The notes under the pieces were generated by a model. That model saw only the letters and a program-made list of their open reading frames with translations. It did not search any database and was not told the origin of the DNA. From Hippea alviniae EP5-r (GTDB taxonomy: Bacteria; Campylobacterota_A; Desulfurellia; Desulfurellales; Hippeaceae): a stretch of DNA of 64,000 nt. The DNA lies in NCBI RefSeq assembly GCF_000420385.1, contig NZ_ATUV01000002.1, positions 248,001 to 312,000 of the forward strand, written 5' to 3'. Shown here piece after piece: positions 20,949-32,034 of the stretch. Within the stretch, counting starts at the first letter, position 1; every line of letters begins with the position of its first letter. A program made the position numbers and the translations under genes.

Positions 20949-21898
20949 GTTTTATAAAGAAGCTGTTTATAGCCAATATAATCCTGTTTCTTTTTGTTTT
21001 GGCTTTTGTTGTTTTTACCATATTCAAGTTTGAAAGTTTTTTAAACACTAAAGCTTCGAATAAACATAAGCAGGTTTACATAGAGATAGCCAAGAATCAA
21101 ACTGTTCCAAGTATTGTTGATACTCTCAAAGAGAAAGGCATAATAACAAGAAGCGACTGGTTTTACTATTATCTGCGTTTAAGCGGACAAGCAAGACAGA
21201 TAAAGGCAGGTCTTCATCTATTTTACACAGATTATACACCAAAGCAGGTTTTAAACGAACTTGTAAGTCCGAAGGTTTATACGGCAAAGATAACGGTTAT
21301 TGCAGGGTATAATATCAAAAGAGTTGCAGATGTTTTATCAAAGGCTGGCTTTGATGGAGATAGATTGCTTAAGCTAAACGACAACGAGAGTTTTGTAAAG
21401 AGATGCAGCGGGTTTGACAAGGCAAAAAGTCTTGAAGGGTTTTTATATCCTGATACATACTTTGTCTCAAAGGACGATAAGGTTGAATCTATTGCGCTTT
21501 TGATGTGTAAGCAGTTTAAGGATAAGTTTAAGAAGCTCACGGGCAGGAGTGATTTTAAAGAAGATGACTATAAAAGACTGATAGTTGCATCTATTGTTCA
21601 GAAGGAAGCAACGGATAAGAAGGATATGAGACTGGTTGCAGGCGTGATTTATAATAGATTGAAAAAGGGTATGTATCTTCAGATGGACTCAACAAGGTTT
21701 GATGAGAAGTTTAACACATATCTGCATAAAGGTTTGCCGCCTGAGCCTATCTGTAATCCATCTTACGATGCTTTGGCAGCTGCTTATGAGCCGCAAAAAA
21801 CCGACTATCTTTACTTTATCTCAAAAAAAGATGGAAGCATGATTTTTAGCAAAACATTGAAAGAGCACAACAGGAACATAAGGAAGTATCTAAAATGA
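20945..21898 (+). CDS. mltG: Endolytic murein transglycosylase MltG (YceG-like)
   Basis: It is an inner-membrane lytic transglycosylase that cuts nascent glycan strands and so sets their length. It has an N-terminal transmembrane anchor (about residues 8-30), a LysM-like portion, then the YceG catalytic domain with LEGFLYPDTY near residue 160, the proposed catalytic glutamate in SIVQKEA near residue 218 and the NTYLHKGLPPEPICNP block near residue 258. Length 317 is normal. ATGA overlaps join it to ruvX and miaB; ruvX-mltG adjacency is a frequent arrangement. Confidence 0.95.
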   Translation: MSFIKKLFIANIILFLFVLAFVVFTIFKFESFLNTKASNKHKQVYIEIAKNQTVPSIVDTLKEKGIITRSDWFYYYLRLSGQARQIKAGLHLFYTDYTPKQVLNELVSPKVYTAKITVIAGYNIKRVADVLSKAGFDGDRLLKLNDNESFVKRCSGFDKAKSLEGFLYPDTYFVSKDDKVESIALLMCKQFKDKFKKLTGRSDFKEDDYKRLIVASIVQKEATDKKDMRLVAGVIYNRLKKGMYLQMDSTRFDEKFNTYLHKGLPPEPICNPSYDALAAAYEPQKTDYLYFISKKDGSMIFSKTLKEHNRNIRKYLK

Positions 21899-23163
21899 GA
21901 TTTTACATAAAGACATTTGGCTGTCAGATGAACGAAAGGGATTCAGAGAAGGTTGAAGCGATTTTGGAAGAGAATGGTTGGCAGAAGAGTGATGACCCTA
22001 AAACGGCAGACCTTTTGATTGTAAATTCCTGTGCGGTTAGAGAGAAAGCTGAGAACAAGATTTACAGTGAGATAGGAAGATTAAGGTTTAAGAACAGAAA
22101 AGCAAAGATTGTGGCGATGGGCTGTGTTGCCCAGTTTGCATACGATAGGTTATCTAAGGTTGCAGATATTGTAATCGGCACAAATACGATAGACGAGTTT
22201 TGCAGAATCGCTAAGGATTACTCTGTTGAAGGTGTTTTTATAAAGGATAAGATGGAAGAGCCAGACCATATATTCCCGCATGTTAAGAGTGTGGTTTCGT
22301 TTGTCGATATTATGTATGGTTGTGATAACTTCTGCACATACTGTATTGTTCCATATACTCGTGGAAGGGAAATTTCTCGCAAGAAGGAAGCTATAATTGA
22401 TGAGATAAAAGAACTTGTCGATAATGGCACGAAAGAAGTTGTTTTGCTCGGTCAGAATGTTAACTCATATGGCAAGAGCTTGGGCTATAATTTTGTTGAT
22501 TTGCTCTATGAAGTGAACAAGATAGAAGGCTTGAAGCGTATTAGATTTACCACATCCCATCCAAAGGATTTCTCAAAAGAGCTTATCTATGCGATAAGGG
22601 ATTTGGACAAGTTGTGTGAGCATGTTCACCTGCCGTTTCAGGCAGGCTCAAATAGGATTTTGAAGCTAATGAGAAGAAAATACACGATTGAAGAGTATCT
22701 TGAGAAGGTGTTTTTATTGAAGAGCGAAGTAAAAAACTGCTCGATTACAACAGATATTATCGTTGGTTTTCCCACAGAGACAGAAAATGATTTTGAAAAG
22801 ACGCTTGAAGTAGTAAAAACCGTTGAATACGATACATCGTTTTCGTTTAAATACTCACCGAGAAGATTTACAAAAGCAGCCGAAATGGAAGGCCAGATTG
22901 AAGAAGACAAAAAGCTTAAACGCTTAAACATACTTCAACAGCTTCAGGCTGAGATTACCCAAAAAAAGCTCAAGGAGTATGAAGGCAAGATTGTTGAAGT
23001 GCTTATAGAAGGAAAATCAAAGAAGGGCGATAAGCTTTATGGTAGAAATAGGCAAAATATAGTTGTCAATGTTGATTTTAGGGATAATATAAAAGCAGGC
23101 GACTGTTTAAGGGTTAAGATAACAAAAGCCCTTAAGCATTCCCTGATAGGGGAGCCAATTTAA
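21895..23163 (+). CDS. miaB: tRNA-2-methylthio-N6-isopentenyladenosine synthase
   Basis: This radical-SAM methylthiotransferase acts on i6A37 of tRNA. The N-terminal cluster-binding domain has Cys in TFGCQMNE and in VNSCAVRE and MGCVAQ. The radical-SAM cysteines are in YGCDNFCTYC near residue 145. A C-terminal TRAM domain covers about residues 360-422. The opening MRFYIKTFGCQMN separates it from RimO and MtaB. ATGA overlap with mltG. Confidence 0.96.
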   Translation: MRFYIKTFGCQMNERDSEKVEAILEENGWQKSDDPKTADLLIVNSCAVREKAENKIYSEIGRLRFKNRKAKIVAMGCVAQFAYDRLSKVADIVIGTNTIDEFCRIAKDYSVEGVFIKDKMEEPDHIFPHVKSVVSFVDIMYGCDNFCTYCIVPYTRGREISRKKEAIIDEIKELVDNGTKEVVLLGQNVNSYGKSLGYNFVDLLYEVNKIEGLKRIRFTTSHPKDFSKELIYAIRDLDKLCEHVHLPFQAGSNRILKLMRRKYTIEEYLEKVFLLKSEVKNCSITTDIIVGFPTETENDFEKTLEVVKTVEYDTSFSFKYSPRRFTKAAEMEGQIEEDKKLKRLNILQQLQAEITQKKLKEYEGKIVEVLIEGKSKKGDKLYGRNRQNIVVNVDFRDNIKAGDCLRVKITKALKHSLIGEPI

Positions 23164-23184
23164 TAAAACAGAAGGTGAATAGCG

Positions 23185-23613
23185 ATGGTTAGAATTGAGC
23201 TTACCGATATAGATTTAAGCGATGATTTTTGTGATATCTATTTTGAAGACGATGAAGGCTATACATACAAGTTTAGAACCGACGCTGAAAAGGGTAAAAT
23301 GATCTCTCTTCTTGCTCACGGTGTATATGTTCAGAATAACAGTGTTTATGAGCTTCTGTTGAATCTGTTAAATATGACTGGCCTTGGTATTCACTCAGTT
23401 GTTGTGCTTGATGGATACAAAGATAGAGCAGTTGTTAACCTTACAGATTCAAAGGAGATAAAATCCCTTCCAGTTAATATAGATGATGCTTTGATTTTGG
23501 GCTTGTTATCTGAAGCTCCCCTGTTTGTCAAAAAAGAAGCCTGCTTTTTGGAAATTGAAGAGCTTGAGCGATACATCTGGTATAGGTTTTTAAAAGAGCT
23601 TGATTTATGCTAA
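23185..23613 (+). CDS. Bifunctional nuclease family protein (DUF151)
   Basis: This is a small acidic protein of the bifunctional nuclease (BFN/DUF151) family. Members were first described as nucleases in plants; the bacterial role is unclear. The family blocks seen are [23 protein letters not shown] and [19 protein letters not shown], which include the run of small residues and the DALxLAL-like motif. It sits between miaB and the dGTPase-like gene, overlapping the latter by 7 bases. Length 142 is typical. Confidence 0.85.
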   Translation: MVRIELTDIDLSDDFCDIYFEDDEGYTYKFRTDAEKGKMISLLAHGVYVQNNSVYELLLNLLNMTGLGIHSVVVLDGYKDRAVVNLTDSKEIKSLPVNIDDALILGLLSEAPLFVKKEACFLEIEELERYIWYRFLKELDLC

Positions 23614-24629
23614 TAAGGGAAATCCTTGAAAAGATAGAAGAAGATACGCTAAGCAGATATGCTTTTTTGTCTAAAAATGCAACAAGACCCAAGGGTGATG
23701 AGAAAGACCCTGTAAGAACGGATTTCATGCGGGATAGGGATAGGATTATCCACAGCAAGGCATTTAGAAGACTAAAACATAAGACGCAGGTATTCTTCTC
23801 TCCCGGTGGCGACCATTACAGAACCCGAATGACGCACACCTTAGAAGTATCCCAGATTGCAAGAACCATAGCAAAAGCACTGCTTTTAAACGAAGATTTA
23901 ACAGAAGCGATAGCGCTCGGGCATGATTTGGGTCATACGCCATTTGGTCATGCTGGTGAGAAGATTCTCAATGAGAAGTCAAAAAAGGGTTTTAAGCATT
24001 GGGTTCAGAGTTTGCGTGTTGTTGATGTTATAGAAAAAGATGGTAAAGGCTTGAATTTAACAAACCAAGTTAGAGATGGTATAGTGAAGCACTCCAAAGG
24101 CAGAGGGGCAATAATCCCAAAAGATAAAAGCAACCTTGCCAATACGCTTGAAGGCCAGATTGTTAGGATTGCAGACATTATAGCGTATGTAAATCACGAC
24201 ATAGACGATGCTGTAAGGGCATCGATAATTAAAGAGAGCGATATACCAAAAGATATATCCGATGTGCTTGGAAACAGCCATGCACAAAGAATAGCAACTA
24301 TGGTTAAAAGTGTGATAAAGGATACACAGGACAAGAACTATGAGTTTATCTCGATGGAAGAAGATGTGCTTGAAGCTTTGAATAAATTAAGGGATTTTCT
24401 CTTTGAACATGTCTATTACAGCGATAGGGTTATGAGCGAAGTTAAAAAATCAGAAAAGATATTAAGTGATCTGTTTGATTACTTTATGGAACATCCAGAT
24501 TTGATAGAGAAGCACTATTCAGACGATATAGAGACGGTTGTTGTTGACTATATATCAGGCATGACAGACAGATTTGCCTTGAATCTATACCAGAAGATAT
24601 TTCTGCCAAAGCCATGGGAGGGTGGTTAA
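23607..24629 (+). CDS. dgt: Deoxyguanosinetriphosphate triphosphohydrolase-like protein
   Basis: This is an HD-domain enzyme that removes triphosphate from dNTPs and controls nucleotide pools. Key features: [15 protein letters not shown] near residue 50, [13 protein letters not shown] with the first HD histidine, [16 protein letters not shown] with the HD pair, and a later NHDIDDA motif giving the last metal ligand. Length 340 matches the shorter dNTPase subfamily found in many thermophiles rather than the about 500-residue E. coli Dgt, so substrate preference is not certain. Confidence 0.9.
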   Translation: MLIREILEKIEEDTLSRYAFLSKNATRPKGDEKDPVRTDFMRDRDRIIHSKAFRRLKHKTQVFFSPGGDHYRTRMTHTLEVSQIARTIAKALLLNEDLTEAIALGHDLGHTPFGHAGEKILNEKSKKGFKHWVQSLRVVDVIEKDGKGLNLTNQVRDGIVKHSKGRGAIIPKDKSNLANTLEGQIVRIADIIAYVNHDIDDAVRASIIKESDIPKDISDVLGNSHAQRIATMVKSVIKDTQDKNYEFISMEEDVLEALNKLRDFLFEHVYYSDRVMSEVKKSEKILSDLFDYFMEHPDLIEKHYSDDIETVVVDYISGMTDRFALNLYQKIFLPKPWEGG

Positions 24630-25934
24630 GTGTTAGCTGAAGAGATTCTAAACAAGATTGCCGATGATTTTGATGAAGTTGAAGTGTATGTTGAAGAGAG
24701 TAAGTCCGAAGAGTTTGAGCTTAAGAATTCCAAAGAGTTTTCAAAGGGTTTGGAAGAGAAAAAGGGTTGCGGTATAAGGGCTGTTAAAAATGGTAAATTT
24801 GCTGCAGGTTGGTTTAGCGGTTTTGATAATCCAGACGATATTGTAAATGAGATAAAATCGTCTATTGAGTTTGCAAAGGATGTTGACGCAGATATTTTGC
24901 CGAAAGAGCCGATTGTTTTTTCTGAAGTTAAAGCAGAGTTTAAGAGCATAAAGAGTGCAGAAGCAGAGGAGCTTTTAAAAGAGACTGTCGAAAAGATTGG
25001 TAAGTTTGACAAAAGGGTTAAACAGACAAAAAGCATTGGTCTTGGTATCTCTTATAAGAGATTTGAAGTAGCAAACAGCTATGGAGTTAAAGCAGAAGGA
25101 AGCTATAGTTTGGTTTCTGCTGCAGCTGAAGTTTTAGCTGAAGACAAGATTGCCGATTTGGGTTATTTTCATTTAGATGCCGATAGGTTAGAGAGTATAG
25201 ATTTTGACTTTTTGGCTAAGAAGTCCGCAAGTATAGCCGTAAATAAGCTGTATCCAAAGCCAATTCAGACAAAAAAATACAGCGTTATAATAGAAAACAG
25301 CGTGTTTAGAGATATGCTTGCGCATTTTATCTCGGCATTTAGTGCTTACAGCGTTATAAACCATACAACGCCGTTTGAAGGTAAATTGGGTGAAAAAGTC
25401 TTTAGCGACTGCATAACGATTATTGATGCTAAAAGCTTCAAAAATAGGCCTTATGCCTTGCCTTTTGACCACGAAGGAAACAGAAGAGAAGATACGGTAA
25501 TCGTTGAAGATGGCGTTTTGAAGACATTTATGCACAATAGTTATACATCATCTAAGTTAAACCAAAAAAATACGGCAAATGCAAAGAGAAGCTCGCTTGC
25601 ATCGGTCGATGTTGGGCCTTTTAACTTCTATGTCAAGCCGTCTGATTTGCCTTTTGAGAAGCTGCTTAACATGATAGATGGCGTCTATATCACAGAGATT
25701 ATGGGTCTTCATATGGCAAATGCAGTGAGTGGCGATTTCTCATTTGGAATAAACGGGTTTTTGATACACAACGGTGAGCTTGTCTCTTACTTTAAATCCG
25801 CCACCTTTGCCGATAATTTTTATGAGATGATAAAGCGCATTATCAATGTCTCAAACAACCTATACTTTAGCGGCTCTGTCGGTTCTGTTGATGTTGCTGT
25901 CGCAGATTGTGTGATAGGAGAGAGTAATGGATAA
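24630..25934 (+). CDS. pmbA: TldE/PmbA-type metalloprotease subunit
   Basis: It is a member of the TldD/PmbA family, which forms TldD-TldE heterodimers that degrade unfolded peptides and mature modified peptides. Recognised from the overall TldE layout: N-terminal alpha-beta domain, [19 protein letters not shown] near residue 45, and the C-terminal [22 protein letters not shown] block. It lacks the HExxxH zinc site, as expected for the TldE partner; no tldD is in the window. The start is GTG at 24630, directly after the dGTPase stop, with GGGAGGG at 24616-24622. Overlap with guaA is 8 bases. Confidence 0.88.
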   Translation: MLAEEILNKIADDFDEVEVYVEESKSEEFELKNSKEFSKGLEEKKGCGIRAVKNGKFAAGWFSGFDNPDDIVNEIKSSIEFAKDVDADILPKEPIVFSEVKAEFKSIKSAEAEELLKETVEKIGKFDKRVKQTKSIGLGISYKRFEVANSYGVKAEGSYSLVSAAAEVLAEDKIADLGYFHLDADRLESIDFDFLAKKSASIAVNKLYPKPIQTKKYSVIIENSVFRDMLAHFISAFSAYSVINHTTPFEGKLGEKVFSDCITIIDAKSFKNRPYALPFDHEGNRREDTVIVEDGVLKTFMHNSYTSSKLNQKNTANAKRSSLASVDVGPFNFYVKPSDLPFEKLLNMIDGVYITEIMGLHMANAVSGDFSFGINGFLIHNGELVSYFKSATFADNFYEMIKRIINVSNNLYFSGSVGSVDVAVADCVIGESNG

Positions 25935-27447
25935 GATAATAATACTCGATTTTGGCAGTCAATACACTCAGCTGATAGCAAGAAAAATCAGGGAGTTGGG
26001 TGTATATGCCGAGATTGTGCCCTTTAATAGGTATTTTGATAAAACAGATGTAAAAGGCATTATTTTGAGCGGTTCACCTTCAAGTATTTACGATAACGAC
26101 GCTCCACTGCCGAGTAGAGAGATTTTTGAGATTGGTTTGCCTATTCTTGGCATCTGTTATGGTATGCAGGTTATAGCCAAGTTTTTCTCTGGCAAGATTG
26201 CACCATCCAAAAAAAGGGAGTATGGACCTGCAATAATTAGACTAAAAAAGAAAAATGAGCTTATAGATGAAGAGATTGATGGCTCTGTTGTATGGATGAG
26301 TCATGGCGATAGGCTTGAAGAGTTACCCGAAGGTTTTGAGTCGGTTGCATATACGGATAATTCACCGTTTGCTGTTGTGCAGAATACAAAAAGAAGAATT
26401 TGGGCTGTTCAGTTTCACCCTGAAGTGCACCACTCCAAGAAAGGCAAACAGATACTAGCCCGTTTTGTGTTTGATATATGTGGCGCAGAAGCGAACTGGA
26501 ATATGGAGAACTTCCTTGAGACGCAGATAAATCAGATAAGAGAAACGGTTAAGAATAAAAGGGTTATTGGTGCTGTGTCTGGCGGTGTTGATTCGAGTGT
26601 TGTTGCCGTTTTAATGAATAAGGCAATCGGTGAGAATTTTATAGGCGTTTTTGTCAACAACGGACTTTTGAGAAAAAACGAAGCTCAATATGTGCTTGAA
26701 TCCTTTAAAAAATTGGGCGTGAATATACGCTATGTCGATGCATCTGAACTCTTTTTGGAGAGATTGAAGGGTGTAATTGACCCAGAGAAAAAGAGAAAAA
26801 TCATAGGCCATACATTTATAGATGTATTTAGAGAAATTGCTGAAGAGTACGATGATGTTGAGTTTTTGGCTCAAGGCACACTATATCCAGATGTGATAGA
26901 AAGTGTCTCTGTAAAAGGCCCGTCGGCAACAATAAAGAGCCATCACAATGTTGGTGGCTTGCCTAAAGATTTAAACTTCAAGCTTATTGAACCGTTAAGG
27001 GAGCTGTTTAAGGATGAAGTTAGAAGGTTGGGCAAAAAGCTTGGACTTGATGATGAGTTTATAAACAGACATCCGTTTCCAGGGCCCGGTCTTGCTATAA
27101 GGGTGATTGGCGAGATAACACAAGAGAGATTAAATGTTTTAAGGGAAGCAGATGCTATCGTAATTGAAGAGATAAAAAAGGCAAGCGTTTATAACGATGT
27201 GTGGCAGGCTTTTGCTGTTTTGTTGCCCATCTCAACTGTAGGTGTTATGGGTGATAAAAGGACTTATGAAAATGTTGTTGCTCTGCGTGTTGTTGAGAGT
27301 GTTGACGGCATGACGGCTGACTGGTCAAGACTACCCTATGAACTGTTGGGTAGAATTTCAAATAGGGTTATAAACGAAGTTGAAGGTGTAAACAGGGTGG
27401 TTTATGATATATCTTCAAAGCCACCATCAACAATAGAGTGGGAGTGA
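25927..27447 (+). CDS. guaA: GMP synthase (glutamine-hydrolysing)
   Basis: It converts XMP to GMP with glutamine as the amino donor. The N-terminal class I amidotransferase has Cys77 in GICYGMQ and the FHPEVHHS His/Glu pair near residue 165. The ATP pyrophosphatase has the PP-loop SGGVDSS near residue 218, and the C-terminal dimerisation domain ends in [10 protein letters not shown], the invariant GuaA tail. Length 506 is typical. The stop overlaps the next gene by one base. Confidence 0.98.
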   Translation: MDKIIILDFGSQYTQLIARKIRELGVYAEIVPFNRYFDKTDVKGIILSGSPSSIYDNDAPLPSREIFEIGLPILGICYGMQVIAKFFSGKIAPSKKREYGPAIIRLKKKNELIDEEIDGSVVWMSHGDRLEELPEGFESVAYTDNSPFAVVQNTKRRIWAVQFHPEVHHSKKGKQILARFVFDICGAEANWNMENFLETQINQIRETVKNKRVIGAVSGGVDSSVVAVLMNKAIGENFIGVFVNNGLLRKNEAQYVLESFKKLGVNIRYVDASELFLERLKGVIDPEKKRKIIGHTFIDVFREIAEEYDDVEFLAQGTLYPDVIESVSVKGPSATIKSHHNVGGLPKDLNFKLIEPLRELFKDEVRRLGKKLGLDDEFINRHPFPGPGLAIRVIGEITQERLNVLREADAIVIEEIKKASVYNDVWQAFAVLLPISTVGVMGDKRTYENVVALRVVESVDGMTADWSRLPYELLGRISNRVINEVEGVNRVVYDISSKPPSTIEWE

Positions 27448-29720
27448 TGAAGCTAAAAAAGATAAAAGATGATTTAGCCGATAACATAGAAAACTTCTTT
27501 GAGAAGGTTTTTAACAAGTATGTGATAACCATTCTGTTCTTCGTTGTTATCATTATTTTGAATTTTCCACGCTCATCTGAGAACTATTACAATCTAAAGA
27601 TAGGCGATATAGCGCCAAAAACAATCAGAGCAACCGTTTCTATGCTTGTTGAAGACAAACAGGCAACCCAGAAAAGAATAGAAGAAGCAATGAATAACAC
27701 ACCGCCTGTGTTTGATTATAATGCCAATGTTTTTTCAAATGCCATAGACTCTTTAAAAAAGGCGTTAAATCAAATAAACGATGAAGATTTAAAGAGCTCT
27801 GAAAAAAAGTTTTTTGAAATATTAAAGATAAAACCGTCTCATCCGCTTTTTATGAGAATTTTAAGATACAATAAGGATGATATATTCAAATATGCTTCGG
27901 ATGCACTCAACACGCTGCAACATTACTATATCGTGAACTCTGTAAGACAACTTTATAAATTCTCACCCGATAAAATCATTATAAGGAGCATCAAAAACCC
28001 CCAAAAAGAACGTTTGTTAAGTAAAGATGATGTGATAGATACAACAAGAGCAAAGATAATTGCATATAATAGACTTAAAAGTATTGTCGATGATGTTAGT
28101 TTGAGAAATACTGTCTGGGATTTAATATCTCAGTTGATTGTTCCTAATTTAACATTCAACTCTCTTGCAACACGGCAGAAGAAGCAGGAAGCAGCAAAAA
28201 AAGTTAACAAAGTTTTTTTCAAAATATCCAAAGGTGAAATAATTGTACGCAGTGGAGATGTTATTACTAAAGCTGATTATCTTAAACTTAATGCTTTAAA
28301 CTCTTTAAAGCAGAAACAGAATACCTATATTAAGTTCGTAGCTGATATGCTCCTATTTATGGTTTTGTGTTTTATACTGTATGAAGTTTACAGAATAACG
28401 AAGGCAAAAAAGAATAAATGGATAAGCGAAGCTAAGCTACTTGCAATTACAGAGAGCCTTGTTGTTATACAAATTCTTTTATTTAAGCTATTTGTTTATT
28501 TGTCAAATGTTATCACATTTTCCAATGTTGACCTTCCACAAACAGCAGTTCTTTTTGCGACACCATTTGCCGTTGCTTCTATGATGGTTGCGATTATGAT
28601 AGACTTTGAGCTTGCATTTTTGGTTTCTATTCTGTTTGGTGTCTCTGCTTGGCTACTTTTGAATCCAGAGATGTTTTTTGTAGGTGTTTATGTCTTTCTG
28701 GGTAATATAGCTGGAATTTTTGGCATAAGAAAAGAGAAGACAAGAACAGGTGTTATAAAAGCTGGCTTGTATGTCTCTTTAAGCAGTCTTCTGTTTATTC
28801 TTCTATTTTACACACTTAAAAATGGTGAGATTAACAAATCAATGCTGATAGATTTGGCCTTTGGCTCTTTTGGTGGTGTTCTCTCTGCTATAATTGTAAG
28901 TGGGTTTTTGCCGGTTTTTGAATATGCGTTTAACATCACAACGGATATAAAACTATTAGAATTAGGTAATCTTAATAATCCTTTACTAAAGGAGCTTGCC
29001 ATTAAAGCACCAGGAACTTATCATCATAGCATTGTTGTGTCGTCGTTGGCTGAAGCTGCAGCAACGCAGATAGGAGCAAACCCGTTGATTGTTAAGGTTG
29101 GCTCATACTACCACGACATAGGCAAAATAAAAAAACCGCTCTATTTTATAGAGAATCAGGTTGACGGCATCAATCCGCACGATAAACTAAAACCTTCGAT
29201 TAGCGCTTTGATTATTAAGAACCATGTAAAGTATGGTGTTGAGATAGCAAAAAAACATAGGCTCGGCAATTACATAATAGACATTATCCAGCAACACCAC
29301 GGAACGAGTTTGATAAAGTATTTTTACAACAAGGCAAAGGAGAATGGTTTAAACCCTAAGGAAGAAGATTTTAGGTATCCAGGCCCTAAGCCGCAGACAA
29401 AAGAAGCGGGTATTGTTATGATAGCAGATGAAGTTGAAGCAGCATCAAAAACACTTTCCAATCCTACGGTTGCACACTTAAGGGATTTTGTAAGGGATAT
29501 AACAAATAAAATATTTTTAGATGGCCAGCTTGATGAGTGCGAGTTGACGCTAAAGGATTTAAATCTTATTGTTGATAGTTTTGTTAAGGTTTTGGTTGGT
29601 ATATTCCATCACAGGATTGAGTATCCAGAAGACGAGAAAAAGGATAATGTAGCTGGAGAAACCTGTAAGTTGAATGCAAAAGGCGAAAATGAATTTAACC
29701 CTAATAGAACACAAGGTTAG
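27447..29720 (+). CDS. pgpH: 7TM-HD receptor / PgpH-type cyclic-di-AMP phosphodiesterase
   Basis: It is a membrane protein whose cytosolic HD domain hydrolyses c-di-AMP in characterised homologues. Layout: an N-terminal transmembrane helix (about residues 22-42), an extracytoplasmic 7TMR-HDED domain (about 50-290), seven hydrophobic segments (about 295-490) and an HD domain with PGTYHHSIVVSSLAE, YYHDIGKIKKP and IQQHHGTSL. ATG 27447 is preferred over GTG 27438 because it gives TGATG coupling to guaA. ybeY follows, as it does in many genomes, although the usual phoH neighbour is absent. No diadenylate cyclase is in the window. Confidence 0.92.
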   Translation: MKLKKIKDDLADNIENFFEKVFNKYVITILFFVVIIILNFPRSSENYYNLKIGDIAPKTIRATVSMLVEDKQATQKRIEEAMNNTPPVFDYNANVFSNAIDSLKKALNQINDEDLKSSEKKFFEILKIKPSHPLFMRILRYNKDDIFKYASDALNTLQHYYIVNSVRQLYKFSPDKIIIRSIKNPQKERLLSKDDVIDTTRAKIIAYNRLKSIVDDVSLRNTVWDLISQLIVPNLTFNSLATRQKKQEAAKKVNKVFFKISKGEIIVRSGDVITKADYLKLNALNSLKQKQNTYIKFVADMLLFMVLCFILYEVYRITKAKKNKWISEAKLLAITESLVVIQILLFKLFVYLSNVITFSNVDLPQTAVLFATPFAVASMMVAIMIDFELAFLVSILFGVSAWLLLNPEMFFVGVYVFLGNIAGIFGIRKEKTRTGVIKAGLYVSLSSLLFILLFYTLKNGEINKSMLIDLAFGSFGGVLSAIIVSGFLPVFEYAFNITTDIKLLELGNLNNPLLKELAIKAPGTYHHSIVVSSLAEAAATQIGANPLIVKVGSYYHDIGKIKKPLYFIENQVDGINPHDKLKPSISALIIKNHVKYGVEIAKKHRLGNYIIDIIQQHHGTSLIKYFYNKAKENGLNPKEEDFRYPGPKPQTKEAGIVMIADEVEAASKTLSNPTVAHLRDFVRDITNKIFLDGQLDECELTLKDLNLIVDSFVKVLVGIFHHRIEYPEDEKKDNVAGETCKLNAKGENEFNPNRTQG

Positions 29721-30135
29721 TGCATTTTATAATAGCGAAACGATAAAGAGATTCGTTGAATTTCTATTTGACAGCTTTGGAGTGGACAAGTCTAAAGAAT
29801 TCAATATTCTTTTCTGTGATGATGATGAGATAAGAGATTTAAACAAAGAGTTTAGAGGAAAAGATGCACCAACCAATGTGTTGAGTTTTTACGGATACGA
29901 TGGAAATGTTTTTGGAGATATAGCTATTTCGCTTGATACGATAGAAAAAGAAGCAAAAGAGAAGAATCAAGACCCTTTTGAGTATATGCTTTTTATCATT
30001 GCTCACGGTTTTTTGCATCTTTTGGGTTATACGCATGAGACTATGGAGAAGTTTGATAAAATGATGAAGATGCAGAGTGAGCTTGTTGAAGAATTTTTGA
30101 AGAAGGAGAGTCAAGATGAAGAAGCTTCCAGTTAA
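29689..30135 (+). CDS. ybeY: Endoribonuclease YbeY (16S rRNA maturation)
   Basis: It is a zinc-dependent endoribonuclease needed for 16S rRNA 3' processing and ribosome quality control. The metal motif H-x3-H-x5-H is visible as [11 protein letters not shown] near residue 107, and the substrate loop has PTNVLSF. I prefer ATG 29689 over ATG 29674, because the protein then starts directly with the conserved first strand. The gene overlaps pgpH by about 30 bases and cysE by 20 bases. Confidence 0.93.
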   Translation: MNLTLIEHKVSAFYNSETIKRFVEFLFDSFGVDKSKEFNILFCDDDEIRDLNKEFRGKDAPTNVLSFYGYDGNVFGDIAISLDTIEKEAKEKNQDPFEYMLFIIAHGFLHLLGYTHETMEKFDKMMKMQSELVEEFLKKESQDEEASS

Positions 30136-30928
30136 ATTGGGTTGGACAGCAATAACATTGACTGCCGGTTATGTTGCTTTGAAAAAGACCGGTGCATTAG
30201 AGACAATAAAGGAAGACATAGATGCTGTGTTTGAGCGAGACCCTGCAGCAAGGAGCATTCCCGAAGTTATATTCTGCTATCCAGGACTCCATGCACTCTG
30301 GTTTCATAGGGTTGCACACTTCTTATGGGAGCATGATTTTAAGTTTTTGGGTAGATTTGTATCGCATGTCTCCCGATTTTTAACAGGTATTGAGATACAT
30401 CCCGGTGCAAAAATTGGTAAAAGGTTTTTTATAGACCACGGAATGGGTGTTGTTATTGGTGAAACGGCAGAAATTGGCGACAATGTGACACTGTATCAAG
30501 GTGTTACGCTCGGTGGAACGAGTTTAAAAAAAGTAAAAAGACACCCAACTGTTGGCAATAATGTGGTAGTTGGCAGTGGAGCAAAGGTGCTTGGTGCTTT
30601 GAAGATTGGTGATAACTCAAAGATTGGCTCAGGCAGTGTTGTAATTAGAGATGTACCAGAAAATTCAACGGTTGTTGGTATCCCTGCAAAGGTTATAAAG
30701 AAAGAGAAGATTGATAAAAAGGTTGACCTTGAGCATACAAAACTGCCGGATGTCGAAGGTAAGGTTATAAGGTATCTGTTGCACAGAATTGAGGAGCTTG
30801 AGAAAGAGATATCGGCTTTAAGAGAAGGAAAGCCTGAAGAGATAGAGAAGGAAAGAAAAAAGGAAGCAGAAGAGCTTAAGAAGATAGAGAAGTATATTAA
30901 AAGTTATGAGATAGAAGGCATAGATTAG
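30116..30928 (+). CDS. cysE: Serine O-acetyltransferase
   Basis: It acetylates L-serine with acetyl-CoA to give O-acetylserine for cysteine synthesis. The CysE N-terminal [12 protein letters not shown] helix begins near residue 40 and the left-handed beta-helix covers about 90-195. It includes the catalytic [13 protein letters not shown] and the YQGVTLGGT block. Two features are unusual for the family. There are about 25 apolar residues before the normal start, and there is a charged coiled-coil tail (about 215-270). AAGGAGAG upstream supports ATG 30116. Its stop overlaps the stop of the convergent pheA. Confidence 0.93.
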   Translation: MKKLPVKLGWTAITLTAGYVALKKTGALETIKEDIDAVFERDPAARSIPEVIFCYPGLHALWFHRVAHFLWEHDFKFLGRFVSHVSRFLTGIEIHPGAKIGKRFFIDHGMGVVIGETAEIGDNVTLYQGVTLGGTSLKKVKRHPTVGNNVVVGSGAKVLGALKIGDNSKIGSGSVVIRDVPENSTVVGIPAKVIKKEKIDKKVDLEHTKLPDVEGKVIRYLLHRIEELEKEISALREGKPEEIEKERKKEAEELKKIEKYIKSYEIEGID

Positions 30929-32034
30929 TTTTTGTATGTTGATTTAGGATAAGAGCCTAAGATTTTTAAAAATACGGTCAGATTTTCTATCTTAGAGAGT
31001 GCATCTTGCAGGTTTTTGTCCTGAATATGCCCTTCCACATCAACATAGAAGATGTATGAGAAGCTCTTTTGTCTTGATGGACGGGATTCTATGCGTGTTA
31101 GATTGATTTTATTGTCGTAGAATGGTTTTAATATCTCATACAGTGCACCAACCTTATCTTTTATCGAGAACATAAACGATGTCTTGTCGTTGCCTGTGGG
31201 TTTAGGTATGTTTTTGCCTATAACAAGAAAGCGTGTTGTATTGTTTGTTTTATCTTCTATGCCGCTTGCCAAGATGTTAAGATTATAGATTTCGCTTGCG
31301 GCTTTGCTTGCTATAGCCGCAGCAGAACTATCCTTCTCTGCTATTTTGGCTGCTTTGGCTGTTGAGACAGTTTCAAACAGTGGAACATTGGGCAGGTGTT
31401 TTTTTAACCAGCTTTTGCATTGACCAAGAGCGTTGGGATGAGAGTATATTGCCTTTATCTCTTGCAGAGACTTTGCCTTTGAGAGAAGGTTGTGATGAAT
31501 GTCTATATATATTTCTGAGACTATCTTCACATTTGAGTTTGTAAACATATCGAGCGTATAGTGAACAACACCTTCTATAGAGTTTTCAATTGGAACGACG
31601 CCAAAATCTGCCCTATCTGCTTCAACATCCATAAACACATCTTCAATCGATTCTTCGGCTATGTAATGCAGGGAAAGGCCGAATCGCTCGATTGCCGCCT
31701 GATGTGTGAAGGTGGCTTCAGGTCCTAAATAGCTAATGGTTAAAGGCTCTTCCAGTCTTATAGAAGCACTCATTATCTCTCTGAAGATGTTTTTTAGGCT
31801 TTTTTTGGGAAACTCTCCATTGGGCAGCTCTTCAATCATCTTGTATATCTTTGCTTCTCTGTCGGGAGAATAAAAGGGCAGACCACTTTTTTGCTTTAGC
31901 CTGCCCACTTCCTTTACTAAGACAGCACGCTTATTTAGAAGCTCTATGATTTTTTTATCTATATCACTTATGTTTTTTCTTAGCTCTTCAAGTTTTACAG
32001 AAATTGCGTTGTCATCTTTCTCCATTTTTCCCAT
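30925..32034 (-). CDS. pheA: Chorismate mutase / prephenate dehydratase (P-protein)
   Basis: It catalyses chorismate to prephenate to phenylpyruvate for phenylalanine synthesis. Order: an AroQ chorismate mutase helix bundle (about residues 12-95, [19 protein letters not shown] at its start), prephenate dehydratase (about 98-275, with [13 protein letters not shown] and TTRFLVIG), and a C-terminal ACT domain (about 280-360, with ESRPSR) for phenylalanine feedback. The start is uncertain: ATG 32034 or 32025, both inside accA. It is the last gene of the leftward operon, with no visible terminator before cysE. Confidence 0.95.
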   Translation of the reverse strand: MGKMEKDDNAISVKLEELRKNISDIDKKIIELLNKRAVLVKEVGRLKQKSGLPFYSPDREAKIYKMIEELPNGEFPKKSLKNIFREIMSASIRLEEPLTISYLGPEATFTHQAAIERFGLSLHYIAEESIEDVFMDVEADRADFGVVPIENSIEGVVHYTLDMFTNSNVKIVSEIYIDIHHNLLSKAKSLQEIKAIYSHPNALGQCKSWLKKHLPNVPLFETVSTAKAAKIAEKDSSAAAIASKAASEIYNLNILASGIEDKTNNTTRFLVIGKNIPKPTGNDKTSFMFSIKDKVGALYEILKPFYDNKINLTRIESRPSRQKSFSYIFYVDVEGHIQDKNLQDALSKIENLTVFLKILGSYPKSTYKN

